64,000 bases of DNA, taken from assembly GCA_017305935.1 (NCBI GenBank), contig JAFKJU010000023.1, positions 1 to 64,000 on the forward strand, read 5' to 3'. This stretch comes from Hyphomicrobiales bacterium. GTDB taxonomy: Bacteria; Pseudomonadota; Alphaproteobacteria; Rhizobiales; Rhizobiaceae. The position numbers and the translations under genes are program-made. The stretch's first letter is position 1. Each line of letters starts with the position of its first letter. Of this stretch, positions 1-8,691 are shown in pieces. The notes under the pieces were generated by a model. The model did no database searches. It saw only the letters and a list, made by a program, of their open reading frames with translations, and was not told the origin of the DNA.

Positions 1-176
1 ACGACTTCCGACGCCTTGCCGGCTTCCTTCAGCCGCAGCGCCTCTTCCACGGAGATCTCGTCGAACGGGTTCATCGACATCTTCACATTCGCAAGCTCGA
101 CGCCCGAACCGTCGCCCTTGACGCGGATCTTCACGTTGTAGTCAACAACACGTTTGACCGGGACCAGGATTTTCAT
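1..176 (-). CDS. etfB: electron transfer flavoprotein beta subunit, N-terminal part (3' end outside window)
   Basis: The first 58 codons are visible; the rest runs off the window. The protein opens [18 protein letters not shown] and continues with [17 protein letters not shown], both typical of EtfB/FixA. EtfB carries electrons from acyl-CoA dehydrogenases to ETF-ubiquinone oxidoreductase. The ATG at 174-176 follows a strong AGGAGG ribosome site. It lies 19 bp downstream of the isomerase-like gene on the same strand, so it is probably the last visible cistron of the operon that starts with the acyl-CoA dehydrogenase. That suggests a dedicated electron acceptor for this pathway. The family call is secure; whether etfA follows cannot be seen. 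Confidence 0.9.
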   Translation of the reverse strand, partial: MKILVPVKRVVDYNVKIRVKGDGSGVELANVKMSMNPFDEISVEEALRLKEAGKASEV

Positions 177-195
177 GGAATGCCTCCTGAATTCA

Positions 196-1053
196 TCAAC
201 AGAGCGTGCGGAAACGCTCGACCATCACATCGAGAACCTCGCCGGGATCCCGCTTCCACCAATTTTGCGCCGAGAAAATCTCGACCTCGCAGGGGCCGGC
301 ATAGCCGGCACCCTCCACGCTCTTGCGGATCGCCCTAAGATCGGCGACGCCGTCTCCCATCATGCCGCGGTCGAGCAGCACGTCATGCGTATCGGCAAGC
401 CAGTCGCAGAGGTGGTAGCCGAAAATCCGCCCTGCTCCGGCACGCTTTAACTGGGTATCGAGATCATTGTCCCACCAGACATGGTAGACATCGACGGCAA
501 TGCCGAGATTCGGGGCGCCGATGGCATCGCAGATGTCGAGAGCGTCCCGCACCGTCGTCAGGCAGGAGCGATTGCCGGCATAGACGGGGTTCAGCGGCTC
601 CAGCGCCAGTTTGACACCGCGCTCGGCCGCATAGGTCACGATCTCACCGAGGCGGTCGGTGACGATGTCAAGGCTCTCGGCCGTGCCCTTGCTGCCCGGA
701 TGCACGCCGCCGACCACGATGGTCAGCACCGCAGCACCGAGGCTGGCCGCCATGTCGATGGCGGCTTTCGCGCTGTCGATAACCACCTGCCGATCCGTTG
801 CCTCCGAACCGACCACGTAAGGGGTCCGGCAGAGGCCGGCGACAGCGAGCCCAGCGGCCCGTGCCCGTTCACCGATCTCCACCGCGCGCGCGCCGATTTC
901 CCGGCGCCAGAAGACGATGGAACCGAAACCGCGTTCCGCGCAGGCATCGATCACCCGCTCCGGCGGCCACCCTGCCCCATGGCCATCGAGATTATGGCCG
1001 AGGCTCGCCGTATTGAGGGCAAGCGCCGAGTGATCGTTGCTGAAATCGCGCAT
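196..1053 (-). CDS. sugar phosphate isomerase/epimerase-like TIM-barrel protein
   Basis: This 285-residue protein is of the xylose-isomerase-like TIM barrel family (AP endonuclease 2 superfamily), which usually isomerises or epimerises sugars, inosose or hydroxypyruvate. Likely metal ligands are visible in order: Glu in LALEPLNP, Asp in [10 protein letters not shown], His in GYHLCDW and a late Glu in CEVEIFS. It begins 4 bp after the DUF993 gene with an AGGGG ribosome site, and etfB follows. The operon context (acyl-CoA dehydrogenase, SDR, DUF993) implies a late step in breakdown of a sugar-derived or branched acid. The exact substrate is not predictable. Confidence 0.8.
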   Translation of the reverse strand: MRDFSNDHSALALNTASLGHNLDGHGAGWPPERVIDACAERGFGSIVFWRREIGARAVEIGERARAAGLAVAGLCRTPYVVGSEATDRQVVIDSAKAAIDMAASLGAAVLTIVVGGVHPGSKGTAESLDIVTDRLGEIVTYAAERGVKLALEPLNPVYAGNRSCLTTVRDALDICDAIGAPNLGIAVDVYHVWWDNDLDTQLKRAGAGRIFGYHLCDWLADTHDVLLDRGMMGDGVADLRAIRKSVEGAGYAGPCEVEIFSAQNWWKRDPGEVLDVMVERFRTLC

Positions 1054-1057
1054 CCCC

Positions 1058-2206
1058 TCAGGCTCCGTAGAGCGCGAGCAGCGTCTTCATGCGCTGGACG
1101 GCAAGTGCGGGATCACGCAGCAGGCCGCATTGGTCGGCCAGCCGGAAAATCTCCACGAAATAGGGCAGCGGCCGCATGGCCTGTGCCCCGTTCAGCATGA
1201 CGAAATGATCCTGGAAACCATTCAGCCAGGCGAGGAAGACGACGCCGGTCTTGTAATATTGCGTGGGCGCGCGAAAGATCAGCCGGGCCAGCGGCACGGT
1301 CGGATCGAGCGTCGCGCGGAAGCCGGCGCTGTCGCCCGCGCCCAGCCGCTCCACGGCGTAGGCCGCCGCCGGCGCCAGCGGATCGAAGATGCCGAGCAGC
1401 GCATGGGAAAAACCTTGCGCGTCGCCTTCGATGAGTTCGGGATAGTTGAAATCGTCACCGGTATACATCTTCACGCCCGCCGGCAGACGGCGGCGCATGA
1501 CGATCTCCTTCTCCTTGTCGAGCAGCGAAATCTTGATGCCGTCGACCTTGGCCGCATTCTCCTCGATGACGGCGAGCGCGGTCTGCATCGCCGGATCGAA
1601 ATCGGCACCACCCCAATAGCCGGCGAGCTGCGGATCGAACATGTCGCCCAGCCAATGCAGGACCACCGGCTCGTCGCAGGTTTTGAGCACATCCGAATAG
1701 ACCCGGATGTAATCCTCAGGCCCCTTGGCGACGCGCACCAGGGCGCGCGAGGCCATGAGGATGAGCCGGCCGCCGAGTTTCTGGATGGCCTCCGCCTGTT
1801 CCAGATAGGCGCGGCGCACCTCGTCGAGGCTGGTGACCGTCGTCGGGTCGAGATGGTCGGTGCCGCAGCCATTGGCGACCAGCGCGTCGGGCAGTTCTTC
1901 CCGCGTGCGGCGGATCAGTTCGAGGGCGCCGGGCCAATCGAGGCCCATGCCGCGTTGCGCCGTATCCATGGCCTCGGCGATGCCGAGCCCAAGGCCGGCG
2001 AGATAGCGGCGGAATTCCATCGTCTTGCCCCAATCGACCGTCGCCCGACCGGAAGGATCGTTGGCGGTGAAGGGATCGGCGACGACATGGGCAGCGGAAT
2101 AGACGACGCGGGCGGGATTTTTGCCGAGCGTGGCGGCGGCAATCGGCGTGCCCGTCAGGTGGTAATCGGAGCGGCGGCCATCGGTATCGGGAAGCGATAT
2201 CTTCAT
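1058..2206 (-). CDS. DUF993 / dihydrodipicolinate-synthase-like protein
   Basis: This 382-residue protein matches the DUF993 family, annotated as dihydrodipicolinate-synthase-like TIM barrels. I recognise it from its full length and from segments such as VLHWLGDMFDPQL, GIKISLLDKEKE and MYTGDDFNYPELI; the last places a Lys where class I aldolases carry the Schiff-base lysine (inference). The family has no well established reaction, but relatives cleave or form C-C bonds in 2-oxo acids. It lies 9 bp after the SDR in a tightly packed minus-strand operon, so it may perform the carbon-cleavage step. The ATG follows a GAGG ribosome site. Confidence 0.8.
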   Translation of the reverse strand: MKISLPDTDGRRSDYHLTGTPIAAATLGKNPARVVYSAAHVVADPFTANDPSGRATVDWGKTMEFRRYLAGLGLGIAEAMDTAQRGMGLDWPGALELIRRTREELPDALVANGCGTDHLDPTTVTSLDEVRRAYLEQAEAIQKLGGRLILMASRALVRVAKGPEDYIRVYSDVLKTCDEPVVLHWLGDMFDPQLAGYWGGADFDPAMQTALAVIEENAAKVDGIKISLLDKEKEIVMRRRLPAGVKMYTGDDFNYPELIEGDAQGFSHALLGIFDPLAPAAAYAVERLGAGDSAGFRATLDPTVPLARLIFRAPTQYYKTGVVFLAWLNGFQDHFVMLNGAQAMRPLPYFVEIFRLADQCGLLRDPALAVQRMKTLLALYGA

Positions 2207-2215
2207 GGGAAAACC

Positions 2216-2989
2216 TCAGAAGCGCGGGACGAGCATGCCGGCATCGGCCGGGATTGCCAGTCCGGTGGTGTAGGGCAGCCGCCCGGATGCCAGCGAGGCG
2301 ATCAGGGTGCCGATGTCGTCGGGCTGGCCGACGCGGGGAAACAAGGTGAGGCCCTGCTCGGCCCGCGCGCGATAACTGTCGATGACCGGCGCGGTCATCT
2401 CGGTGGCGATGAGACCCGGCTGGACGTCGTAGACGGCGATCTCCTCGCGACCCAGTCGGACGGCGAGCGTCTTCGAGACCATCGATGCCGCCGCCTTCGA
2501 TGCGCAATATTCCGCACGATGCTCGGCGGCGGCGACGGCATTCGACGAGGTGACGTTGACGATCGAATGGAACAGCGGCGGCCGCTTGCGCGCCAGCAGG
2601 CGCTTGGCAAAGGCCTGGCTCAGGAAAAACAGGGCCTTGGCATTGACCGAAAGGCAGCGATCCCAGCTTTCTTCCGAAACCTCCAGCAGGTCACCGCGCT
2701 TGAGCACGCCGACGCCGGCATTGTTGACCAGCGTCGTCAAGGGACCGAGTTTCTGCTCGATCCGTTCGAGGGCGGCGTCATGCTCGCCGATGGCTGTGAC
2801 GTCGAAGGGTGCCGCAATGGCCGGTACGCCAAGCGCCGCAATGTTCGCGACGGCGGCGGACAGTTCCGCGTCATCAGCCGGGCCGTTGACGGCGATAGCA
2901 AAACCCTCGCGCGCCAGCGCCTGTGCCACGGCAAGGCCGATGCCGCGCGACGAGCCAGTGACCAGCGCGACCGGGCGGGCGCCGCTCAT
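2216..2989 (-). CDS. short-chain dehydrogenase/reductase (FabG-like)
   Basis: This 257-residue classical SDR has the NAD(P)-binding motif GSSRGIG near residue 12, a NNAG motif, a catalytic Ser in VNVTSS and the YxxxK pair in YCASK. The reaction is probably oxidation of a hydroxyl to a ketone, plausibly the 3-hydroxyacyl-CoA step between hydration and cleavage. I take the ATG at 2987-2989 because it overlaps the stop of the acyl-CoA dehydrogenase by 4 bp (ATGA), the usual translational coupling. The open frame runs further upstream only because the antisense GC pattern lacks stops. Confidence 0.85.
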   Translation of the reverse strand: MSGARPVALVTGSSRGIGLAVAQALAREGFAIAVNGPADDAELSAAVANIAALGVPAIAAPFDVTAIGEHDAALERIEQKLGPLTTLVNNAGVGVLKRGDLLEVSEESWDRCLSVNAKALFFLSQAFAKRLLARKRPPLFHSIVNVTSSNAVAAAEHRAEYCASKAAASMVSKTLAVRLGREEIAVYDVQPGLIATEMTAPVIDSYRARAEQGLTLFPRVGQPDDIGTLIASLASGRLPYTTGLAIPADAGMLVPRF

Positions 2990-4128
2990 GCCCGTGCCCC
3001 CTTCTTCAGCAGTTCGCGGGCGATGATCATGCGCTGGATCTGGTTGGTGCCCTCGTAGATCTGCGTGATCTTGGCATCGCGGTAGAGGCGCTCGACCTCG
3101 AAGCCCCTGATATAACCGGAGCCGCCGAAGACCTGCACGGCATCGGCGGTGCGCTGCACGGCCATGTCGCCGGCAAAGCATTTGGCGATGGAGCAGGCCT
3201 TGGTCGCATCCGCACCGGTATCGATCTTCGAGGCGGCGGAATGGACGAGCAGGCGGGCGGCCTCGATATCCTTGGCCATGTCGGCGAGCAGCCATTGCAC
3301 GCCCTGGAAATCGGATATCGCCTTGCCGAACTGTTTTCGCGTGCCGGCATAATCGAGCGCGGCCTCAAGACCGGCCTGGGCGATGCCGACGGCCAGCGAG
3401 GCGATGCCGACGCGGCCCTTGTCGAGGACGGACATCATCATGTGGAAACCCCGGCCCTCGACGCCGAGCAGGGCGTCGGCCGACAGGCGCACATCCGAAA
3501 AATTCAACGCGCCGACCTGGCTGGCGCGCTGGCCCATCTTGTGTTCCTTCGGCCCCTTCTCGACGCCATCGGCATGCAGGTCGACGATGAAGATCGACAT
3601 GCCGCGATTGCCGGCGTCCTTGTCGGTGCGCGCCAGAACGAAGCCGTAATCGGCGACCGGCGCATTGTGGATCCAGATTTTGCCGCCATTCAGCCGCCAG
3701 CAGTCGCCGTCGCGCACCGCCGTGGTGCGGATGCCGGAGACATCGGTGCCGGCTTCCGGCTCGGTGATGCAATAGGCGACCTTGGCGCGCATGCCGAGAA
3801 CCTCCGGCAGCATCGCCTGCTGGCGCTGCGTGCCGTGGCGCACCAGCAGCGACGAGATCAGCTCGATCAGGCCGCACTGATCGGCGACAGAGGCATAACC
3901 GCGGCTCAGTTCCTCCATGACGAGGGCATAGGTCAGCGTGTCGAAACCCGGCCCGCCCAAGGCCTCCGGCACGCCGATGCCGAAAAGGCCGAGCTTGGCC
4001 ATCTCGTCGTAAAGTTCAGCCGGAAAGCGCTCTTCGCGGTCCAGTTCCTCGGCCAGCGGCCGGATCGTTTCATCGGCAAAGGCGCGCGCCATCTCGCGCA
4101 CCTGCTCCTGCGTTTCGGTGAGATACAT
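2986..4128 (-). CDS. acyl-CoA dehydrogenase
   Basis: This 380-residue FAD flavoenzyme introduces a 2,3 double bond into an acyl-CoA and passes electrons to ETF. The first family signature is seen in YCITEPEAGTDVSG and the second in the C-terminal run from QVFGGSGYIRG to RDAKITQIYEGTNQ; the Glu in IYEGT is at the usual catalytic-base position. Length is normal. The ATG at 4126-4128 starts MYLTETQEQVREMARAFA, a standard ACAD N-terminus, so upstream in-frame residues are rejected. It leads a minus-strand operon that ends in etfB. Its promoter region carries a putative TetR operator at 4148-4163. Confidence 0.92.
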   Translation of the reverse strand: MYLTETQEQVREMARAFADETIRPLAEELDREERFPAELYDEMAKLGLFGIGVPEALGGPGFDTLTYALVMEELSRGYASVADQCGLIELISSLLVRHGTQRQQAMLPEVLGMRAKVAYCITEPEAGTDVSGIRTTAVRDGDCWRLNGGKIWIHNAPVADYGFVLARTDKDAGNRGMSIFIVDLHADGVEKGPKEHKMGQRASQVGALNFSDVRLSADALLGVEGRGFHMMMSVLDKGRVGIASLAVGIAQAGLEAALDYAGTRKQFGKAISDFQGVQWLLADMAKDIEAARLLVHSAASKIDTGADATKACSIAKCFAGDMAVQRTADAVQVFGGSGYIRGFEVERLYRDAKITQIYEGTNQIQRMIIARELLKKGARA

Positions 4129-4147
4129 CGCCCTCGGCTCCCGTCTA

Positions 4148-4163
4148 GTAACTATCTGGTTAC
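4148..4163. promoter_or_regulatory. putative TetR operator, site 1 (acyl-CoA dehydrogenase promoter)
   Basis: The sequence is GTAAC-TATCTG-GTTAC, a perfect 5-bp inverted repeat around a 6-bp core. It lies just downstream of a minus-strand TTGACG-N18-TATGTA promoter candidate for the acyl-CoA dehydrogenase operon. The same motif occurs at 4253, 7722 and 17625. Confidence 0.7.
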
Positions 4164-4252
4164 ATACATTTGCAATACCGGAGCCGTCAAGACGGAAAAA
4201 TCCGCGAGACCCAAGGAAGCCGCTTGCACGGGCGTTTGGCGCATGCGTATTA

Positions 4253-4268
4253 TTCACTAATTGGTTAC
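4253..4268. promoter_or_regulatory. putative TetR operator, site 2 (aldo/keto reductase promoter)
   Basis: TTCAC-TAATTG-GTTAC shares the right arm and core pattern of the other three sites; the left arm is degenerate. It overlaps the end of a TTGCAC-N18-TATTAT promoter (-35 at 4224, -10 at 4248) facing the aldo/keto reductase at 4284. Confidence 0.6.
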
Positions 4269-4283
4269 TTATGGAGGAAAATC

Positions 4284-5300
4284 ATGCATCCTGGCGAAAA
4301 GAGGAAATTCGGCCGCACGGATCTGGAGGTCACCGCATTCGGCTTCGGCACCGCGCCGCTTGGCAATATTTTCCGCGAGGTCGACGAGGAAACGTCGCAG
4401 GCCATGTTTACCCACGCCTGGGAGGCCGGCGTGCGCTTCTTCGACAGCGCGCCGATGTATGGTCATGGGCTTTCGGAACTGCGCACCGGCCATGCGCTGC
4501 GCTGGGAGAAGCGGGACGATTTCGTCCTCGCCTCCAAGGTCGGGCGGCTGCTGCGGCCGGCCAAGCGCGAGACCATCGACTTCGCGCCATGGGTGAATGC
4601 GGCGCCCTTCACCCTGCATTTCGACTACAGCTATGACGGCACGATGCGGGCTTTCGAGGACAGCCTGCAAAGGCTGGGGCTGGAGCGGATGGACATGTGC
4701 TTCATCCACGATATCGACGTTTTCACCCGCGGCGGCGAGCAGCCGGAGGTTTTCGAGCAGGCCATGGAGGGCGCCTGGCGGGCGCTGGAAAAGCTGCGTT
4801 CCGAAAAGCTGGTGAAGGCCATCGGCGTCGGGGTCAACGAATGGGAAGTCTGCCATGAAGCCCTGAAGCGCCACGATTTCGACTGCTTCCTGCTGGCCGG
4901 CCGCTATACCCTGCTGGAACAGGAGGCGCTCGATGCCTTCCTGCCGCTGTGCGAGGCGCGCGGCGTCGCCGTCGTCGTGGGCGGCGGCTTCAATTCGGGT
5001 ATCCTCGCCACCGGGGCAAAGGACGGCGCGAAATACAATTATGCGCCGGCGCCGCGCGATATCCTGGAAAAGGTCGCGAAGATCGAGGCGGTCTGCGCCG
5101 AACATGGCGTGCCGCTGGCCGCCGCCGCGCTGCAATTCGTCGTCGCCCATCCCGCCGTGCCCTCCTTCATGGCCGGCACGCGCACGGTCGAGCAGCTGGA
5201 GCAGAACCTCGCCTGGTTCGCCCACCCGATCCCGGCCGCCTTCTGGGCGGACCTCAAGCACAAAGGCCTGCTGCGCGAGGATGCGCCCGTTCCCGCCTGA
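4284..5300 (+). CDS. aldo/keto reductase (D-threo-aldose 1-dehydrogenase/pyridoxal dehydrogenase-like)
   Basis: This 338-residue (beta/alpha)8 NAD(P)-dependent oxidoreductase has the AKR tetrad visible as Asp and Tyr in FFDSAPMYGHG, Lys in VLASKVG and His in MCFIHDID. Its length and the opening RKFGRTDLEVTAFGFGTAPLG fit the clade that includes L-fucose/D-threo-aldose dehydrogenases and pyridoxal 4-dehydrogenase. The start at 4284 is set by GGAGG at 4273-4277. It is transcribed divergently from the acyl-CoA dehydrogenase, and the intergenic region carries two putative TetR operators, so it probably acts on an aldose or aldehyde in the same pathway. Confidence 0.85.
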   Translation: MHPGEKRKFGRTDLEVTAFGFGTAPLGNIFREVDEETSQAMFTHAWEAGVRFFDSAPMYGHGLSELRTGHALRWEKRDDFVLASKVGRLLRPAKRETIDFAPWVNAAPFTLHFDYSYDGTMRAFEDSLQRLGLERMDMCFIHDIDVFTRGGEQPEVFEQAMEGAWRALEKLRSEKLVKAIGVGVNEWEVCHEALKRHDFDCFLLAGRYTLLEQEALDAFLPLCEARGVAVVVGGGFNSGILATGAKDGAKYNYAPAPRDILEKVAKIEAVCAEHGVPLAAAALQFVVAHPAVPSFMAGTRTVEQLEQNLAWFAHPIPAAFWADLKHKGLLREDAPVPA

Positions 5301-5308
5301 CCATCCGT

Positions 5309-5338
5309 CCCCCGCGCGGCAGAACGCCCGTGCGGGGG
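5309..5338. terminator. GC-rich hairpin between convergent genes
   Basis: CCCCCGC at 5309-5315 pairs with GCGGGGG at 5332-5338 between the convergent aldo/keto reductase and enoyl-CoA hydratase genes. There is no good T-tract, so intrinsic termination is uncertain. Confidence 0.4.
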
Positions 5339-5349
5339 CCAGGTTCTGA

Positions 5350-6123
5350 TCACGCGCCGAAACGTGGGGGACGCTTCTGCCGATAGGCCGCAAGACCTTC
5401 CGAGAGGTCGACGGATGCGGCCGCGGCCGCACCGGCCAGCGCATCCACCACCCGCTCGTTCTCCTCGCCTTCGGCGGCATTGATCAGCATTTTCGTCAGT
5501 TCCGTCGCGCGTGGCGAACGCTGCAGCACGCGCGCGGCGGCGGCATCAGCCGCGGCCTGCCCCTCACCGGTCGCCACGACCTGATCGACCAGCCCCAGCG
5601 CCAGCGCCTGCTCCGCCGTATAGACCTCGCCGAACAACGCCATACGGCGAACCAGCTGCGCCCCGAAACGCCGCGCGACCCGCTGGGTGCCGGACCAGCC
5701 GGGAATGATGCCGAGGCCGGGTTCCGGCTGGCCGATCTTCACATGCGCCTCGGCGATGCGCAGGTCCGCACAGGCGGCAAGCTCCAGCCCGCCGCCGAGT
5801 GCATGCCCGTTCAGCACCGCGATCAGCGGCACGGTCAATCGCGCCAGCGCATTGAAGGCATCGTGACCGTCGCGCAGCCAGCGGCGCGAAAACGCCTCCG
5901 CATCGAGACGGCTCCAGGCCTCGATATCGCCGCCGGCGCAGAACGACCGCCCGCCCTCGCCCGAGAGGATGGCGACGCGCGCATCCGACCGCTCGATGGC
6001 GCGGCAAGCCTGCAACAGGGCGTCGATCATGTCGGCATCGATGGCGTTCAGCTTTTCCGGGCGGCGCAGCGTCAGCCGGGCGATGCAGTTGTCGATGACG
6101 AGTTCGATGCGCGGATCGCTCAC
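5350..6123 (-). CDS. enoyl-CoA hydratase/isomerase (crotonase family)
   Basis: This 257-residue crotonase adds water to a 2-enoyl-CoA. The oxyanion-hole segment SFCAGGDIEAW and the second CoA segment HALGGGLELAACADLRIA are present. Both crotonase glutamates are seen, one in GGGLELA and one in GQPEPGLGIIPG, so hydratase activity is more likely than a pure isomerase. The GTG start at 6121-6123 overlaps the stop of the CoA-transferase by 4 bp (GTGA). The pair forms a two-gene unit downstream of a putative TetR operator at 7722. Confidence 0.88.
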   Translation of the reverse strand: MSDPRIELVIDNCIARLTLRRPEKLNAIDADMIDALLQACRAIERSDARVAILSGEGGRSFCAGGDIEAWSRLDAEAFSRRWLRDGHDAFNALARLTVPLIAVLNGHALGGGLELAACADLRIAEAHVKIGQPEPGLGIIPGWSGTQRVARRFGAQLVRRMALFGEVYTAEQALALGLVDQVVATGEGQAAADAAAARVLQRSPRATELTKMLINAAEGEENERVVDALAGAAAAASVDLSEGLAAYRQKRPPRFGA

Positions 6124-7691
6124 AGCGCCAGCCCCATGATTTCCGGCCGGAACAGGGCGGCGTCCATGGTCTTCAGCGTTTTGGAGACACTGAGCGGCGT
6201 GGCCGCCTGATCGAGGATATCGCGCTGGAGATCGAGGCCCGGCGCGATCTCGGTGACGACAAGCCCCTCCTGCGCCAGCCGGATCACGCAGCGCTCGGTG
6301 ACATAGGTGATATCCTGCCCCTGCGCGCGGGCGCGCTTGCCGGAGAAGCTGACCTGGTCGACCTTGGGCACGAACTTGGCGATGCGCCCTTCCTTGTCGA
6401 TGACAAGACGGCCGTCCTCGATGCGCATCTTCGCGCCGGCATTGAAATTACCGGAAAAGACGATCCGCTTTGCCCGCGACGTGATATCGACGAACCCGCC
6501 GGCACCGGCGGTTCGGTGCGGCGTCGCCGCCAGGCGGCTGACATTGACCGAACCCTCGGCATCGATTTCGAGGAAGGACAGCAGCGAACAATCGAAACCG
6601 CCTGCCTGGAAATAGCAGAACTGGTGCGGCGAGGCGACGAAGGCCTCGGCATTCGAGGCGCAACCAAACTTGAAATCGAGCAGCGGCACGCCGCCGACGG
6701 CCCCCTGCTCGATCACCCAGGTGATCTTGCCATGAAGCCGTTCCTCGATGAGGATGCGCGGCACATTGGCCGAGATGCCGAAGCCGATATTGACGGCCCA
6801 ATCGGCCTTCAACTCCTGCGCCACCCGGCGCGCGATCACCTTGCCGACATCAAGCGCCGGCAGGCGGAAGGTTTCGAGCGGCCGGAACAGTTCCCCCGAA
6901 ATCGCCGGGTCGTAGGGCGTTGCCGTCGTCTGCAACTGGTCGGGGGCCTCGACGATGACATCGACGAGGATGCCCGGAACCCGCACATCATGCGGGCGAA
7001 ACGTGCCGCCGGCCGCCACGCGCTTGACCTGGGCAATGACCACACCGCCGGAATTGCGCGCGGCCAGCGCCATCTCCATGGCGCCGAGCGTCGCGCCCTC
7101 GTGTTCGAAGGTCAGGTTGCCCTTCTCGTCGGCGGTGGTGGCGCGGATGATCGCCACATCCGGCTGCAGGGCCGGGAAATGCAGCCAGTCCTCGCCGGCG
7201 AATTCGACGCGCTTGACGAGCGGCTGGCTCCGGGCGCTGGCATTCATGGCGCAGCCGTCCTGGTCGGGGTCGACGAAGGTTTCCATGCCGACCTTGGTGA
7301 GCACGCCGGGGCGCTTGGCGGCCCCCTCGCGCAGCATGTCGAAGACGATACCGGAGGGCACGTTCCAGGCGGCAAGCTCCTCGTTGCGGATCATCTGCCA
7401 GACGAGCGGCGGCTCGGCATTGCTGGGGCCGGAGGGATAGGAGCCGCCGATGATCTTTGCCAGCATGCCCGGCTTGGCAATGTGATCGACGCCCTTGGTG
7501 CCGAAGAAATCGCCGGCCGCGATCGGATGGATGGAGGTGAGGCCGCGCGGATGTCCCTCGCGGTCGAAGCGCTCGCCGAGCGCCTTCAGCACCGCATCGG
7601 GGCAGCAGAGGCCCGAGGAAGAATTGACGGCGACGACCGCGCCATCCCGGACGAGTTTTGCCGCCTCCTGCGCGCTCTTCACTTTCCTCAT
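6120..7691 (-). CDS. family I CoA-transferase (YdiF/propionate CoA-transferase type)
   Basis: This 523-residue protein has fused alpha and beta halves, as in YdiF and propionate CoA-transferase, and moves CoA from acetyl-CoA or a similar donor to a free acid. The likely catalytic glutamate is in EQGAVGGVP (the E-x-G-x-x-G pattern), followed by FGCASNAEAFV. ATG 7689-7691 is preceded by GGAGG, so the longer in-frame extension is rejected. Upstream is a promoter overlapping operator 7722-7737. In context it would activate an acid made by the alcohol and aldehyde dehydrogenases of the neighbouring operon, feeding the acyl-CoA dehydrogenase. Confidence 0.88.
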   Translation of the reverse strand: MRKVKSAQEAAKLVRDGAVVAVNSSSGLCCPDAVLKALGERFDREGHPRGLTSIHPIAAGDFFGTKGVDHIAKPGMLAKIIGGSYPSGPSNAEPPLVWQMIRNEELAAWNVPSGIVFDMLREGAAKRPGVLTKVGMETFVDPDQDGCAMNASARSQPLVKRVEFAGEDWLHFPALQPDVAIIRATTADEKGNLTFEHEGATLGAMEMALAARNSGGVVIAQVKRVAAGGTFRPHDVRVPGILVDVIVEAPDQLQTTATPYDPAISGELFRPLETFRLPALDVGKVIARRVAQELKADWAVNIGFGISANVPRILIEERLHGKITWVIEQGAVGGVPLLDFKFGCASNAEAFVASPHQFCYFQAGGFDCSLLSFLEIDAEGSVNVSRLAATPHRTAGAGGFVDITSRAKRIVFSGNFNAGAKMRIEDGRLVIDKEGRIAKFVPKVDQVSFSGKRARAQGQDITYVTERCVIRLAQEGLVVTEIAPGLDLQRDILDQAATPLSVSKTLKTMDAALFRPEIMGLAL

Positions 7692-7721
7692 CGCCGAAAC
7701 CTCCGTTCGCCATTGCATTAA

Positions 7722-7737
7722 GTAACTAACTAGTTAT
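7722..7737. promoter_or_regulatory. putative TetR operator, site 3, inside a bidirectional promoter
   Basis: GTAAC-TAACTA-GTTAT contains the perfect palindrome TAACTAGTTA. On the plus strand it sits in the spacer of TTGCAT (7713) - N16 - TATACA (7735) facing the aldo/keto reductase. On the minus strand TTGATC-N17-TAACTA places the -10 inside the operator, facing the CoA-transferase. Confidence 0.72.
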
Positions 7738-7818
7738 ACATTAAACGTGAGAAGATCAATCCGTCGAACGCGATTTTCCATCGCGCCACCGGCCCGCCGG
7801 GCCAAGGAAGGAGGAGGC

Positions 7819-8637
7819 ATGAACATCTATTTCCAGAAAAGTTTCCAGCGGGGCTTCGGCACCTATCCGCTGAAGGGAGACGACCTCAGGAATGCCATCG
7901 ACGCAGCCATCGCCACCGGTTACCGGGCGTTCGATACGGCGCAGATGTATGGCAACGAGGCCGAAACCGGCGCGGCGCTCGCCGCCTGCGGCGTGGCGCG
8001 CGGCGAACTCTGCATCACGACGAAGGTGCATCCCGACAATTACATCGAGGAGAAATTCCTCCCCTCGGTGGAGACCAGCCTGAAGACGTTGCAGGTCGAG
8101 CGCGCCGACGTGCTTCTCCTGCATTGGCCGCCGGTCGGCGGCGACGTCGCGCCGTCGCTGCGCCTGCTGCAATCCGCAAGGGACAGGGGCCTTGCCGATG
8201 CCATAGGCGTGTCGAACTATACGGCGCAGATGATGCGGACGGCCCGAACCGTCGTCGAGGGGCCGCTGGTCACCAACCAGGTGGAGTTCCACCCGCTGCT
8301 CGACCAGAAAAAGCTGCTCGCCGCCGCAACCGAGACCGGCATTCCGCTCTCGTCCTATGCCTCGGTGGCACGCGGCGAGGTTTTCAAGCACGCGCTTTTT
8401 GCCGAAATCGGCAAGACCTACGGCAAATCCGCCGCCCAGACCGTGCTGCGCTGGATTCTGCAAAAGGGCGTGCCGCTTAACACCATGTCGACCAAGCCTG
8501 ACAATATCCGCGCCAACTTCGAAATCATGGATTTTACCCTGTCGTCCATCGACATGGACCGCATCGATGCCCTGACGGCAACCAACCACCGCATCGTCAG
8601 CACCGGCCTTCTGCCCTGGGTTCCCGAATGGGACTGA
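7819..8637 (+). CDS. aldo/keto reductase (2,5-diketo-gluconate reductase type)
   Basis: This 272-residue protein is shorter than the aldo/keto reductase at 4284 and of the DkgA/AKR5 type. The catalytic tetrad is Asp and Tyr in FDTAQMYGNE, Lys in ITTKVHP and His in LLLLHWP. The ATG is set by GGAGG 5 bp upstream. It is divergent from the CoA-transferase and shares its operator-containing intergenic region, so it probably belongs to the same TetR regulon. It reduces or oxidises a carbonyl/hydroxyl of the module substrate; the substrate is unknown. A strong terminator follows immediately. Confidence 0.86.
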   Translation: MNIYFQKSFQRGFGTYPLKGDDLRNAIDAAIATGYRAFDTAQMYGNEAETGAALAACGVARGELCITTKVHPDNYIEEKFLPSVETSLKTLQVERADVLLLHWPPVGGDVAPSLRLLQSARDRGLADAIGVSNYTAQMMRTARTVVEGPLVTNQVEFHPLLDQKKLLAAATETGIPLSSYASVARGEVFKHALFAEIGKTYGKSAAQTVLRWILQKGVPLNTMSTKPDNIRANFEIMDFTLSSIDMDRIDALTATNHRIVSTGLLPWVPEWD

Positions 8638-8641
8638 CGCA

Positions 8642-8667
8642 AAAGGGCGGCCGCGAGGCCGCCCTTT
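8642..8667. terminator. bidirectional rho-independent terminator
   Basis: AAAGGGCGGCC and GGCCGCCCTTT form an 11-bp stem around a GCGA loop. It lies between the convergent aldo/keto reductase and GMC oxidoreductase genes and ends both transcription units. Confidence 0.88.
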
Positions 8668-8691
8668 CCATTTGGAGTCTAATCAGGTCAA

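Noticed and set aside
1037-3058. 673-residue plus-strand open frame
   Set aside because: It is antisense to the DUF993 and SDR genes, which have clear family motifs and coupled starts.
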